Below, piece by piece: positions 17,359-26,738 of a stretch of 61,591 nt of DNA; positions within the stretch are counted from its first letter, which is position 1, and each line of letters begins with the position of its first letter. The DNA lies in NCBI GenBank assembly GCA_900318255.1, contig ONJX01000017.1, forward strand, positions 1 through 61,591, read 5' to 3'. Below the pieces are notes generated by a model. That model did not search any database. It saw nothing but the letters and a program-made list of their open reading frames with translations, and was not told the origin of the DNA. The position numbers and the translations under genes were made by a program. Source of the stretch: an uncultured Prevotellaceae bacterium (GTDB lineage Bacteria > Bacteroidota > Bacteroidia > Bacteroidales > Muribaculaceae).

Positions 17359-18516
17359 ATGGCAAAAGACACAAAACGACTCCTCTCGCTCGACATATTG
17401 CGAGGCATCACTATAGCCGGCATGCTGCTGGTTAACAACCCCGGCACATGGAGCCACATCTATGCACCACTAGAGCATGCCGAGTGGATAGGACTCACGC
17501 CCACCGACCTCGTGTTCCCGTTCTTCATGTTTGTGATGGGCGTGTCGATGTATTTCTCGCTTAGCAAGTTCCATTTTGAGTTCAGCAGCAAAGTATTTGT
17601 CAAAATATTGAAGCGAACCATAATCCTCTTCCTCATAGGGTGGATGGTGCAGTGGTTTGGGATGTGGCTACGTGGGCTCTACGACCCCGAGTCGCACTTC
17701 TTCGACAAGATGTTTGGCAACCTCCGCATCCTGGGCGTGTTCCAGCGCTTGGCACTCGTCTATTTCTTTGGCTCGATGATTGCAGTGCTTTTCAAGACCA
17801 AGTTCATCCCCTGGATAATAGGTACACTACTTGTTGCCTATGCCTTAATTCTGGGCTTTGGCAACGGCTATGAGTTCTCTCTCGACAATATTCTCTCGCG
17901 TGTTGACTGCGCAGTGCTCGGCGAGCAGCACATGTATCACGAGGAGGCCTACGGCACAAAGCTGGCTCTCGACCCCGAGGGGTTGCTGAGCACTCTGCCT
18001 TGCATCGCCCATGTGCTCATAGGCTTCATGGTGGGCAAGTGCATCAGCACTGTCAAGGACAACCGCAACCGCATCGTCGAGATTGCCGTGTGGGGAGCCC
18101 TGATGCTGCTGGTGGGATGGCTGTTGCAATATGGCATACCATGCAGCAAGAAGGCGTGGACCTCGACCTACGTGCTCATCACCTGCGGCATGGCGGCGTG
18201 CCTCCTTGCCATGCTCATCTACGCTATCGACATCAAAGGTCACAACCGCTGGTGCCGCTTTTTCCAAGCATTTGGCGTCAACCCGCTGTTCTGCTATCTG
18301 GTGGGAACCATCCTGTCAATAGTCTTTGGTGCCTTGCGCCTAGGCACTAACGCCGCTGGCGACACAGTGTCGATCCACACTCTCATCCACGACGGCTGCC
18401 AAGCCATCACCTGGTCGCCCGAGGCTGCCTCATGCCTCTATGCCATCACCTTTGTGCTCATCACCTGGTGCTTTGGCTACATCCTCTACAAGAAAAAAAT
18501 ATACATAAAAATATAA
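17359..18516 (+). CDS. MurT-like inner-membrane MurNAc transporter (COG4299/DUF5009-like)
   Basis: Starting at ATG 17359, the product is a 385-aa membrane protein; an in-frame GTG at 17317 would add 14 residues that look noncoding. It begins with RLLSLDILRGITIAGMLLV and has about ten hydrophobic segments, the layout of heparan-alpha-glucosaminide acetyltransferase-like COG4299 proteins. In Tannerella forsythia a transporter-kinase-etherase trio takes up MurNAc without a PTS, and the gene order here is the same. Alternatively it acylates a sugar across the membrane, as HGSNAT does. I rate import as likelier because of the order and the 21-base gap to murK. The gene symbol is left empty because family identity with MurT was not checked by alignment. 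Confidence 0.85.
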   Translation: MAKDTKRLLSLDILRGITIAGMLLVNNPGTWSHIYAPLEHAEWIGLTPTDLVFPFFMFVMGVSMYFSLSKFHFEFSSKVFVKILKRTIILFLIGWMVQWFGMWLRGLYDPESHFFDKMFGNLRILGVFQRLALVYFFGSMIAVLFKTKFIPWIIGTLLVAYALILGFGNGYEFSLDNILSRVDCAVLGEQHMYHEEAYGTKLALDPEGLLSTLPCIAHVLIGFMVGKCISTVKDNRNRIVEIAVWGALMLLVGWLLQYGIPCSKKAWTSTYVLITCGMAACLLAMLIYAIDIKGHNRWCRFFQAFGVNPLFCYLVGTILSIVFGALRLGTNAAGDTVSIHTLIHDGCQAITWSPEAASCLYAITFVLITWCFGYILYKKKIYIKI

Positions 18517-18537
18517 CAAATAATTATTTCTACTATT

Positions 18538-19386
18538 ATGATTTTAATTGCTGACAGCGGTTCCACCAAGATTGATTGGTGCCTGCTAAACGGAAAAAAG
18601 AAAGTTGCTCAAATCTTCACCACTGGCATGAACGCACTGCTCATGACCGAAGAAGAGATGGCCGAGTGCATCATGAACGAACTCATGCCAAGCCTCAGAG
18701 GATATGACGTCACCGAGATTTACTACTATGGTGCCGGCATCATAAGCGACGAGATTAAAAACCAGGTTATCAACGCCCTCAAGCGAAACATGCCTCACGT
18801 CAACAAGATTGAGGTAGATACCGACCTGCTCGCCGCAGCACGCGCGCTGTGCCAGCGCGAGCCCGGCATCGCGTGCATCCTAGGCACCGGCAGCAACAGC
18901 TGCTACTACGACGGCGAGCGAGTGGTTGATAATGTGTCGCCACTGGGCTACATCCTTGGCGACGAGGGCAGCGGAGCAGTGCTTGGCAAGCTCCTGGTGG
19001 GCGATGTGCTGAAGAAGCAGCTGCCAGAGCATCTGTGCGAGAAGTTTCTCAAGGAGTACAATCTCGACCGCAACACCATCATCGACCGCGTGTATCGCAA
19101 ACCTGCCGCCAACCGCTTCCTGGCACAGTTTGCGCCTTTCCTAGAGCACAACATCGACGAGCCATCTATCAAGGCCATAGTGATGCGCTCCTTCACCGAC
19201 TTCTTCACTCGCAACGTCGCCAATTACCCCAACTACAAAGAGCTGCCTTGCAACTTCGTGGGCTCAATAGCACTATTGCAGAAGGACACCCTCGTGGAAG
19301 CAGCCTCAAAGCTGGGCATCACCATAGGCACCATCATCCAAGCACCAATGGAAGGCCTCATCAAGTACCACTCAAGCAATGCTTAA
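18538..19386 (+). CDS. murK: MurNAc/amino-sugar kinase MurK (BadF/NagK family)
   Basis: The 282-aa protein has the full ASKHA motif set: ADSGSTKIDW at residues 5-14, ILGTGSNSCYYDG near 115-127 and GYILGDEGSGAVLGK near 135-149. MurK enzymes phosphorylate MurNAc (and GlcNAc) at O6 in the cytoplasm, giving the MurQ substrate. It lies between the MurT-like gene and murQ, as in Tannerella. Unlike the paralogue at 3681, its first phosphate loop is canonical. Confidence 0.9.
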   Translation: MILIADSGSTKIDWCLLNGKKKVAQIFTTGMNALLMTEEEMAECIMNELMPSLRGYDVTEIYYYGAGIISDEIKNQVINALKRNMPHVNKIEVDTDLLAAARALCQREPGIACILGTGSNSCYYDGERVVDNVSPLGYILGDEGSGAVLGKLLVGDVLKKQLPEHLCEKFLKEYNLDRNTIIDRVYRKPAANRFLAQFAPFLEHNIDEPSIKAIVMRSFTDFFTRNVANYPNYKELPCNFVGSIALLQKDTLVEAASKLGITIGTIIQAPMEGLIKYHSSNA

Positions 19387-19460
19387 TGCGAAATGCGAAA
19401 TGTAAAATATCTAGGAAATCACTTAACACTTAAAACTTATAGCTTAACACTTAATAAGTT

Positions 19461-20282
19461 ATGGCTTTTATAAAGATTAGCGAGCAGCCATCGCTCTACA
19501 ACGACCTCGAGAAGAAGACCGTGCATGAGCTGCTCACCGAGATTAACCAAGAAGACCACAAAGTGGCCGATGCCGTGCAGAAGGCAATACCTCAGATTGA
19601 GAAACTCGTCACCGGTATCGTCGAACGCATGAAGCGTGGTGGACGCATCTTCTACATGGGTGCTGGCACCAGTGGACGCCTGGGAGTGCTCGACGCCAGC
19701 GAGATACCACCCACCTTTGGCATGGATCCAGGGTGGATAATAGGTCTTATTGCTGGTGGCGACTATGCCTTGCGCAATGCCGTGGAAAACGCCGAGGACG
19801 ACGACACTCAAGGATGGAAAGACCTGCAAGAACACAACATCACACCTAACGACACCGTCATAGGTATTGCAGCAAGTGGTACCACGCCCTACGTCGTAGG
19901 GGCTTTGCGCGACGCTCGGGCCTACGGGTGCTTGACGGCAGCCATCACCAGCAACCCCGACGCGCCAGTGAGCCATGAGGCCCACATCCCCATCGAGATG
20001 ATTGTGGGTCCTGAATATGTCACTGGCAGCAGCCGCATGAAGAGCGGCACAGGTCAGAAACTCATCTGCAACATGATCTCAACAAGCGTCATGATACAGA
20101 TGGGACGAGTGAAAGGCAACAAGATGGTGAACATGCAGCTCACCAACCAGAAGCTAGTAGATCGAGGCACACGCATGGTTGTGGATGAGCTAGGGCTCAC
20201 CTACGACGAAGCCAAGCGCCTGCTGCTGCTTCACGGAAGCGTGAAAAAAGCCTGCGACGCCTACCGCGGAATTACCGAATAA
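19461..20282 (+). CDS. murQ: N-acetylmuramic acid 6-phosphate etherase MurQ
   Basis: This 273-aa SIS-domain lyase carries MGAGTSGRLGVLDASEIPP with Glu81 at the place of the catalytic Glu83 of E. coli MurQ. Glu112 in ENAEDDD matches E. coli Glu114. The signature VGPEYVTGSSRMKSGTGQK is intact. It converts MurNAc-6P to GlcNAc-6P and D-lactate in the cytosol. The length is slightly shorter than E. coli MurQ at the C-terminus. It closes the salvage gene series; nagA (21285, opposite strand) can use GlcNAc-6P. A 74-base AT-rich gap with CTTAACACTTAA repeats separates it from murK. Confidence 0.95.
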   Translation: MAFIKISEQPSLYNDLEKKTVHELLTEINQEDHKVADAVQKAIPQIEKLVTGIVERMKRGGRIFYMGAGTSGRLGVLDASEIPPTFGMDPGWIIGLIAGGDYALRNAVENAEDDDTQGWKDLQEHNITPNDTVIGIAASGTTPYVVGALRDARAYGCLTAAITSNPDAPVSHEAHIPIEMIVGPEYVTGSSRMKSGTGQKLICNMISTSVMIQMGRVKGNKMVNMQLTNQKLVDRGTRMVVDELGLTYDEAKRLLLLHGSVKKACDAYRGITE

Positions 20283-20311
20283 CATTTCTCCATAACAAAA
20301 AATTGCTATCT

Positions 20312-21049
20312 ATGAAACGTTTTATAATTCTATTAGTTGGCGCTATGGCAGTGATGACCTCATTGCAGGCACAGCCACCCGAGCGCACTGCCAACCAGGA
20401 CAAATACTACGTGAGGCGAGCCACACACTTCGATGACCTGCCCGTGCATCGCAACGACATCATCATGCTTGGCAACAGCCTCACCGACGGTGCCGAGTGG
20501 AACGAGCTCTTCAACAACCCACACGTCAAGAACCGAGGCATCATTGGCGACATCGTGCAAGGCCTCTACGAGCGCATGGAGCCCATTCTGCAAGGGCAGC
20601 CCCGCAAGATTTTCATCCTCAGCGGAGTCAATGATGTGTCGCATGGTGTGGATGGCGACAGCATAGGTCGGGCGATGGAGAAACTCATCGTCCTCATCAA
20701 GGAGCGTTCACCCCGCACCAAAATCTACTTGCAGTCAATGCTGCCTTTCAACACCGATGTGCAGATGTGGAAGCTGCTCAAAGACCGCGAGCAGGTAGTA
20801 ATCGACGGCAACCGCGCCATGGAGGAGGTGTGCAAGCGTCAGGGAGTCACCTGGATAAACCTCTACCCTCTCTTCGTGGACAAGAATGGCAAGCTACGTG
20901 CCGACCTCACCAACGACGGTCTGCACCTGCTAGGGCCAGGGTACCTCATCTGGAGAGATGCTGTGATTAAATATGTCAACTCAGGCACCCCTCCCAAGCA
21001 CCACCGCCATCACATTCACAAAAAGTACCGAAGGCAACATAGGCGCTAA
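20312..21049 (+). CDS. Exported SGNH/GDSL hydrolase
   Basis: From ATG 20312 the product is 245 aa with a signal peptide (cleavage near SLQAQPP). SGNH blocks are present: GNSLTDGAEW (catalytic Ser), NRGIIGD (Gly), SGVNDVS (Asn) and DGLHLLGPGY (Asp-x-x-His). It is likely a periplasmic esterase such as a sialate- or sugar-O-acetylesterase. Following murQ by 29 bases, it could deacetylate sugars before uptake, which is inference. The C-terminal tail is very basic and His-rich (PPKHHRHHIHKKYRRQHRR), unusual for this fold. Confidence 0.88.
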   Translation: MKRFIILLVGAMAVMTSLQAQPPERTANQDKYYVRRATHFDDLPVHRNDIIMLGNSLTDGAEWNELFNNPHVKNRGIIGDIVQGLYERMEPILQGQPRKIFILSGVNDVSHGVDGDSIGRAMEKLIVLIKERSPRTKIYLQSMLPFNTDVQMWKLLKDREQVVIDGNRAMEEVCKRQGVTWINLYPLFVDKNGKLRADLTNDGLHLLGPGYLIWRDAVIKYVNSGTPPKHHRHHIHKKYRRQHRR

Positions 21050-21060
21050 GCATCAACGAC

Positions 21061-21088
21061 AAAGGCTCTTGAAATTTCAAGAGCCTTT
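21061..21088. terminator. Bidirectional terminator between the salvage block and tRNA-His
   Basis: A perfect 11-bp stem (21061-21071 with 21078-21088) with loop AAATTT. T runs on either side are short. It separates the plus-strand hydrolase gene from the convergent tRNA. Confidence 0.7.
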
Positions 21089-21098
21089 GCTGTCATTG

Positions 21099-21173
<75 letters not shown>

Positions 21174-21194
21174 ATGTTTTCTGAATTGCGACTG

Positions 21195-21202
21195 CAAAGG
21201 TA
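21195..21202 (-). promoter_or_regulatory. Promoter -7 box (TACCTTTG) of tRNA-His
   Basis: On the minus strand it matches TAnnTTTG, with TTG about 20 bases upstream (21223-21225). It ends 22 bases before the tRNA. Confidence 0.7.
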
Positions 21203-21284
21203 AGCACTTTTTTTCAATCGTGCAACACTTGTTCAAAGATTTTTGGCGATTTCAGTCTTTTTCTAGGCAATTTTGTAATTTGAC

Positions 21285-22451
21285 TCAGATTTTGTCGTCA
21301 AGAATTACCCTATTTCCCATGGAATAGACAGCATGCAGTTTTATGTCTTTGTCAAGGATGAGAATGTCGGCATCCTTGCCGCGTTGCAGCGAGCCCTTGC
21401 GGTCGTATATGCCCATAATCCTGGCGGGCGTCTCGGCCACCATGCGGCAGGCATCCTGCAATGGTATGTCGGCCATGTGGACTGCGGTGGCGATGAGTCG
21501 GTCCATCGTGGCAATGCTTCCAGCGAGCGCCGAGCGGTCGGCGAGTTTGCACACCCCATCCTCGATAATTACACGCGGGTCAAACGCCTTGTTGCTGTCG
21601 CTGGCAGCCACTGCGAGAGCGTCGGTGACCATTGCGGTGCGCTCCACGCCCTTAGTGTGATACACCAGCTTGAGCAACGTGGGAGGCACATGAATGCCAT
21701 CGGCAATCATCTCCACCGTCATGTTTTCCATCAGATATACAGCCTCAACGGTCCCAGCATGCTTGAACTCTCGCACATTGTGGAAGCCAGGCATGCCGTT
21801 GTAGAAATGTGTGGCGTGAGTGTAACCCGCCTCGTAGGCGGCTTTCACGTGGTCATATTCGGCAGCAGTGTGCGCGATAGATGGCAACACGTCTTTGTTG
21901 GCCAGGTATTTTCCCATCTCTATCACCCCTGGCAGCTCAGGAGCCGAGTCCCATCGCTTGATGCAGTTGAAGTCCTCCACGATGTGCTCATACTCGTTAG
22001 GGTCGGGCAAGCGTATGAGCTCAGGCATCTGGGCACCAGCCTTCAATGGGTTGAAATAAGGTCCTTCCAGATGCAGCCCCATAACGCCGCTAAAGGGGTC
22101 CTCGATGAGCTCGTCGCACGTGTGAGCCGCCGCCTCCATCATTGGTAATGTGGAACTTGACAAGGTTGGGAAAATTGCCGTTGTACCATGCTTGCGGTGC
22201 GCCAGCACAGCTTCACGGAACGCCTCCATGGTGCCTTCCATAAAGTCGTGCCCACCACCGCCGTGGCAGTGGAGCTCAATGCCACCAGGCACCACATACA
22301 TTCCCAGGGCATTGATAGCGGTGTTGGCCCGTGGCTCAATGTGGCTGTTCTTGCGTATCTCCACAATGCGGGAGTCCTCAAAGAGCAGCGATCCGCCATT
22401 GATCCATCCCGAAGGTGTGAGAATTTGACCGTTATAAATCTGGGTTAACAT
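21285..22451 (-). CDS. nagA: N-acetylglucosamine-6-phosphate deacetylase NagA
   Basis: The 388-aa product (MLTQIYNG start) is an amidohydrolase. It has the metal-binding HCHGGGG, HLEGPYFNP, a conserved His in SIAHTAAEY, HATHFYNGM and the catalytic Asp in VTDALAVA. It removes the acetyl group of GlcNAc-6P to give GlcN-6P, the next step after MurQ. A longer reading frame goes up to 22568, but the promoter box at 22483-22490 lies inside that extension and the added residues have no family resemblance, so ATG 22451 is right. Confidence 0.95.
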   Translation of the reverse strand: MLTQIYNGQILTPSGWINGGSLLFEDSRIVEIRKNSHIEPRANTAINALGMYVVPGGIELHCHGGGGHDFMEGTMEAFREAVLAHRKHGTTAIFPTLSSSTLPMMEAAAHTCDELIEDPFSGVMGLHLEGPYFNPLKAGAQMPELIRLPDPNEYEHIVEDFNCIKRWDSAPELPGVIEMGKYLANKDVLPSIAHTAAEYDHVKAAYEAGYTHATHFYNGMPGFHNVREFKHAGTVEAVYLMENMTVEMIADGIHVPPTLLKLVYHTKGVERTAMVTDALAVAASDSNKAFDPRVIIEDGVCKLADRSALAGSIATMDRLIATAVHMADIPLQDACRMVAETPARIMGIYDRKGSLQRGKDADILILDKDIKLHAVYSMGNRVILDDKI

Positions 22452-22482
22452 GGTTATACTATTGAATGTGAAATTCCACTTA

Positions 22483-22490
22483 CAAAGGTA
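22483..22490 (-). promoter_or_regulatory. Promoter -7 box (TACCTTTG) of nagA
   Basis: Exact TAnnTTTG match on the minus strand, 31 bases upstream of the ATG at 22451, with a TTTG 22 bases further upstream (22513-22516). Confidence 0.75.
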
Positions 22491-22651
22491 AGACTTTTTT
22501 TTCAATAAAACACAAAAAATAAGAAAATAATCTATAATGAATGTAAATCTCCGCATTTTCCCCAGCAATCAATTCTCAAAAAATATTTGTCTAAGCGAGT
22601 AAAAACGATAAAAAAACAACTATAAATGCAAATAGTTTGTGCTTTTTATTG

Positions 22652-22659
22652 TATTTTTG
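22652..22659 (+). promoter_or_regulatory. Promoter -7 box (TATTTTTG) of pepT
   Basis: Matches TAnnTTTG and lies 44 bases before the ATG at 22704. Confidence 0.65.
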
Positions 22660-22703
22660 CAAGAAAATAACGACAGAAAATTTCATTAACTAAAGACATC
22701 ACT

Positions 22704-23927
22704 ATGACACCATTAATTGAACGTTTTATCAAGTATGTGAAGTTTGAAACCACTAGTGACGAGAACACAGGCGTAACGCCCTCAACCCCAACCCAGATGG
22801 TCTTTGCCAAGGAGTTGAAAAAAGACCTGGAAGAGATGGGCCTTAGCGAGGTGGAGCTCGACGATAACGGCTACCTCTATGCCACCTTGCCAGCCAACAC
22901 CGACAAGGCAATCCCCACCATAGGCTTCATCGCACACATGGACACCGCACCCGACATGAGCGGTCGTGACGTGAAACCACGCATCGTGGAGAAATATGCC
23001 GGAGGCCCCATCACCCTCAACGAGAAAGAGGGCATCATCCTCGCCCCAGAGCAGTTCCCCGAACTCAATGACCACATAGGTCAGGACCTTATCGTCACCG
23101 ACGGCACTACCCTGCTCGGTGCCGACGATAAGGCCGGCATTGCCGAGATAGTGAGCGCCATAGAGTGGTTCCAACAGCATCCAGAGGTAAAGCACGGCAA
23201 GATACGCATCGGTTTCAACCCCGACGAGGAGATAGGCCTGGGTGCCCACAAGTTTGACGTGGAGAAATTTGGCTGCCAGTGGGCCTACACCATGGACGGA
23301 GGAGCCGAGGGCGAGCTGGAGTTTGAGAACTTCAACGCCGCCAGCGCCCGAATCACCATCAAGGGCCTGAACGTGCATCCTGGCATGGCAAAGAACAAGA
23401 TGATTAACGCCATCCTCGTAGCTGGCAAACTCATGTCGCTACTGCCCGAGAGCCAGACCCCTGCCACAACTGAGAAATATGAGGGTTTCTATCACATCGT
23501 GGGCATTGAGGGAACAGTAGAGGAGTGCCGTCTCACCTACATCATCCGCGACCATGACCGCCAGCGCTTTGAAGAGCGCAAGGCCGAGGTGGAGCGCATC
23601 GTAGCCTTCATCAACGGCACCTACGGCGACATCGCCACCGTGGAGCTCAAAGACCAGTACTACAACATGCGCGAAAAAATCGAGCCTGTGATGCACATCA
23701 TCGACACCGCCGAGCAAGCCATGGAGCGCGCTGGCGTCAAGCCTAAAGTGCAACCCATTAGAGGCGGCACCGACGGCGCCCAGCTGTCGTTCAAGAACCT
23801 GCCCTGCCCCAACATCTTCGCTGGCGGCATGAACATGCACGGCCGCTACGAGTACGTCTCCATCCAAGCCATGGAAAAAGCCATGATGACGGTGGTGGAG
23901 ATATGCAAGATTGTGGCAGAGAAATAA
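22704..23927 (+). CDS. pepT: Tripeptide aminopeptidase PepT (M20B)
   Basis: The 407-aa protein is a zinc metallopeptidase with the M20 pattern: [10 protein letters not shown] (first zinc His and Asp), LLGADDKAG (bridging Asp), NPDEEIGLG (catalytic Glu pair), DGGAEGE, and [11 protein letters not shown] in the lid domain. It frees the N-terminal residue from tripeptides in the cytosol. It is divergent to nagA and ends at a strong terminator, so it forms its own unit. Peptides released from stem peptides could be a substrate, but nothing here shows it. Confidence 0.95.
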   Translation: MTPLIERFIKYVKFETTSDENTGVTPSTPTQMVFAKELKKDLEEMGLSEVELDDNGYLYATLPANTDKAIPTIGFIAHMDTAPDMSGRDVKPRIVEKYAGGPITLNEKEGIILAPEQFPELNDHIGQDLIVTDGTTLLGADDKAGIAEIVSAIEWFQQHPEVKHGKIRIGFNPDEEIGLGAHKFDVEKFGCQWAYTMDGGAEGELEFENFNAASARITIKGLNVHPGMAKNKMINAILVAGKLMSLLPESQTPATTEKYEGFYHIVGIEGTVEECRLTYIIRDHDRQRFEERKAEVERIVAFINGTYGDIATVELKDQYYNMREKIEPVMHIIDTAEQAMERAGVKPKVQPIRGGTDGAQLSFKNLPCPNIFAGGMNMHGRYEYVSIQAMEKAMMTVVEICKIVAEK

Positions 23928-23969
23928 CCCCCGGGTCCATTTGCTTTTAAAAATAACAACTTATTATTC

Positions 23970-24006
23970 ACATCCCCAGAGAGCCTTCTTTGGGGATGTT
24001 TTTTAT
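23970..24006 (+). terminator. Intrinsic terminator after pepT
   Basis: 9-bp stem (ACATCCCCA 23970-23978 with TGGGGATGT 23991-23999), 12-base loop and a run of Ts. Confidence 0.9.
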
Positions 24007-24031
24007 GATTAAGGGCTGCTTTTGGACAGCC

Positions 24032-24072
24032 GATTGTGCTGGGTGGCCTCTAGACGGATTGTGCTGGGTGGC
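24032..24072. repeat. 16-bp direct repeat pair
   Basis: The 16-base sequence GATTGTGCTGGGTGGC occurs at 24032-24047 and 24057-24072, one copy 25 bases after the other. It lies between the pepT terminator and the parE promoter. Its role is unknown; it is the only feature in this part of the 320-base gap. Confidence 0.6.
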
Positions 24073-24145
24073 TGTTTTGCTAGGTGAGCGTGTGAATAAA
24101 CTATAAAAAGAAATTCTGTGAAATTAATTATTGGAAACTATTTTG

Positions 24146-24153
24146 TAACTTTG
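24146..24153 (+). promoter_or_regulatory. Promoter -7 box (TAACTTTG) of the parE operon
   Basis: Exact consensus match. The ~90-base leader that follows (24154-24247) contains a small hairpin GAGAC-TATAGT-GTCTC. Confidence 0.7.
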
Positions 24154-24247
24154 CAGGTTGAGACTATAGTGTCTCGTTCACTCGGGTGAGAGCAAGAGGT
24201 ATTGCCGTGCTCGCTCGGTTACTTGTCAACATGTATATAAGAAGATA

Positions 24248-26200
24248 ATGGCTCAAGAATTAGAACTTCAAGATAACACTCAGCCTCATGGCAGCGACTT
24301 TGGTGGATATGACGAACTGGTGACTCTCGACCCGCGAGAGCACATACGCTTGCGCCCCGGCATGTATATAGGCAAGCTGGGCGATGGCTCCCAAAGCGAC
24401 GATGGCATCTATGTGCTGATGAAGGAGGTTATAGACAACTCCATCGATGAGTTTAACACGGGTTTTGCCAAGCCCCGCATCGACATCACAGTGGATGGTG
24501 GCAGGGTGACCATTCGCGACTATGGTCGCGGCATACCGCTGAACCAGGTAAAAGACGCATCGAGCAAGATGAACACTGGCGCCAAGTATGACACGAAGAA
24601 CTACAAGCGTTCCGTTGGTCTTAACGGTGTGGGCATCAAGGCCGTGAATGCACTATCGTCGCATTTCTTCATCCGCTCGGTGCGCGACGGTCAGTGCTCT
24701 GCAGTGACCTATAAGGAAGGCCTAGTAGAGAATGAGACAGGCATCATTGACGCTCAGCCCGACGATGAGAACGGCACCCTGGTGGAGTTCATCCCCGACG
24801 GCACCATTTTCAAGAACTATGAGTACCGCGACGACATCATCGAGGTGATGATCAAGAACTACTCGTTCCTGAACACTGGTCTGTCAATCTACTACAACGG
24901 CAAGCGCTACCATTCTCGCAACGGCCTTAGCGACCTAGTGAACGAGAACATGACCAACGAGCCCCTCTATCCGCTCATTCACTTCACCGACGACGACATA
25001 GAGGTGGTGATAACTCACGCTGCGCAGATGGGCGAGGAGTTCTACTCCTTTGTCAACGGTCAGCACACCACTCAGGGAGGCACTCACCAGAGCGCCTTTC
25101 GCGAGGCTCTGTCGCGCACTATCAAGGACTTTTATGGCAAGAACTTTGAGTACAGCGACATTCGCAACGGCATCGTAGCCGCCATCAGCATCAAGGTAGA
25201 GGAGCCAGTGTTTGAGTCACAGACCAAGATCAAGCTAGGCTCTAGCGTGATGTGGAAGGACGGCCCCACCATCTACAAGTTCATCAACGACTTTATCAAG
25301 AAGGAGCTCGACAACTACCTTCACAAGGCACCTGCCACAGCCGATGTGCTCCTGAAGAAAATTCAGGAAAACGAGAAAGAGCGCAAGGCGATAGCTGGCG
25401 TTACCAAGGTGACCCGTGAGCGCATGAAAAAGGCCGCTCTGCACAACGACAAGTTGCGCGACTGCCGTGTACACTACAACGACAGCCGTGGCGACCGCCG
25501 TGAGGACACTTGCCTCTTCATCACCGAGGGTCTCTCGGCAAGTGGCTCCATCACTAAGATTCGTGACGTTCAGACCCAGGCGGTGTTCTCGCTGCGCGGC
25601 AAGCCCCTGAACACCTTTGGCGTGGCTCCAGGCATCGTATATAAGAACGAAGAGTTTGGCCTGCTTCAAGCAGCACTCAACATTGAGGACGGCATGGAGG
25701 GGTTGCGGTACAACAAAGTGATCATCGCCACCGATGCCGATGTTGATGGCATGCACATCAGGCTGCTGCTTCTCACCTACTTCCTTCAGTTCTATCCCGA
25801 GCTCGTGAAGAGTGGCCACCTCTATATCTTGCAGACTCCACTGTTCCGCGTGCTCAACCGCAAGGACGCCAAGCGCAAGAACCGCAGCGCCGGTCGCGAG
25901 GCCAAGAAGAACAAGGTAGAGACCTACTACTGCTACACCGACGAGGAGCGAGTTGCAGCCATCAACAAGCTGGGCGACAATGCCGAGATCACACGATTTA
26001 AAGGCCTGGGAGAAATCTCTCCCGAGGAGTTTGTTGATTTTATCGGCCCCGAGATGAGGCTCGACCGTGTGCGCCTGCGCAAGGAGGACAACGTGAAGCA
26101 GTTGCTCACTTTCTTCATGGGCAAGAACACCATGGAGCGCCAGAACTTTATTATTGACAACTTAGTTATTGAAGACGATGAAGACATCACAGTACACTGA
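24248..26200 (+). CDS. parE: DNA topoisomerase IV subunit B (ParE)
   Basis: This 650-aa type IIA topoisomerase ATPase subunit has a GHKL domain ([32 protein letters not shown]) and a transducer domain ([13 protein letters not shown]). Its TOPRIM domain carries [10 protein letters not shown] and the metal-binding DADVDGMH. Most GyrB/ParE have EGDSAGG at the first TOPRIM site; EGLSASG appears to be the Bacteroidota ParE form. With ParC (not in this window) it decatenates chromosomes. The gene heads a probable operon with coaD, a S41 protease and an ABC exporter. I call it ParE rather than GyrB from the EGLSASG form and this neighbourhood. Confidence 0.9.
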   Translation: MAQELELQDNTQPHGSDFGGYDELVTLDPREHIRLRPGMYIGKLGDGSQSDDGIYVLMKEVIDNSIDEFNTGFAKPRIDITVDGGRVTIRDYGRGIPLNQVKDASSKMNTGAKYDTKNYKRSVGLNGVGIKAVNALSSHFFIRSVRDGQCSAVTYKEGLVENETGIIDAQPDDENGTLVEFIPDGTIFKNYEYRDDIIEVMIKNYSFLNTGLSIYYNGKRYHSRNGLSDLVNENMTNEPLYPLIHFTDDDIEVVITHAAQMGEEFYSFVNGQHTTQGGTHQSAFREALSRTIKDFYGKNFEYSDIRNGIVAAISIKVEEPVFESQTKIKLGSSVMWKDGPTIYKFINDFIKKELDNYLHKAPATADVLLKKIQENEKERKAIAGVTKVTRERMKKAALHNDKLRDCRVHYNDSRGDRREDTCLFITEGLSASGSITKIRDVQTQAVFSLRGKPLNTFGVAPGIVYKNEEFGLLQAALNIEDGMEGLRYNKVIIATDADVDGMHIRLLLLTYFLQFYPELVKSGHLYILQTPLFRVLNRKDAKRKNRSAGREAKKNKVETYYCYTDEERVAAINKLGDNAEITRFKGLGEISPEEFVDFIGPEMRLDRVRLRKEDNVKQLLTFFMGKNTMERQNFIIDNLVIEDDEDITVH

Positions 26201-26672
26201 CAATAAGCGTATTGCCATGTTCCAGGGGTCGTTTGACCCATTCACTCGCGGCCATGAGTCGATAGTGCGGCGGTCGTTGCCGCTCTTCGACGAGATAGTG
26301 GTGGCAGTGGTGAGCAACATTGCCAAGAAGCCCTTTATGAGCTTGGATAACCGCCTGGAGTTCATCAAGCAGGTGTTTGCCGCGGAGCCACGAGTGCGCG
26401 TGGTGGCGAGCGAAGGCCTCACCGTTGATGTGGCCCGCGAGGTGGGAGCCACCTGCCTGCTTCGCGGCGTGCGCATGATTCAGGACTTCGAGAACGAGAT
26501 GCACATGGCCGAGATTAACCGCCGCTTGGGCGGCATCGAGACCGTGCTGCTCTACACCTTGCCCGAGTTCAGCCACATCAGCTCAACCATTGTGCGCGAG
26601 CTTTATAACTACAACCAAGACATCAGCGAGTATATTCCTGAAAATGTTGATATTAAATTGCTGGGCAAGTAA
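26178..26672 (+). CDS. coaD: Phosphopantetheine adenylyltransferase CoaD
   Basis: The 164-aa nucleotidyltransferase makes dephospho-CoA from ATP and 4'-phosphopantetheine. It has [13 protein letters not shown] (the TxGH motif as TRGH), [22 protein letters not shown] and the [10 protein letters not shown] end motif. ATG 26178 overlaps the end of parE by 23 bases, which suggests translational coupling. ATG 26217 would remove the first beta-strand, so the upstream start is preferred. Confidence 0.92.
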   Translation: MKTSQYTDNKRIAMFQGSFDPFTRGHESIVRRSLPLFDEIVVAVVSNIAKKPFMSLDNRLEFIKQVFAAEPRVRVVASEGLTVDVAREVGATCLLRGVRMIQDFENEMHMAEINRRLGGIETVLLYTLPEFSHISSTIVRELYNYNQDISEYIPENVDIKLLGK

Positions 26673-26738
26673 TGCAGCCGCAGCTATTGACAGTTTTACT
26701 CGTAAACTTATTTACTAGAAGAACAGACAGAAAAAAAT

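Noticed and set aside
24248..26200. Loss of TOPRIM function because EGDSAGG is EGLSASG
   Set aside because: This variant seems to be the usual form in Bacteroidota ParE, and DADVDG and the other motifs are intact.
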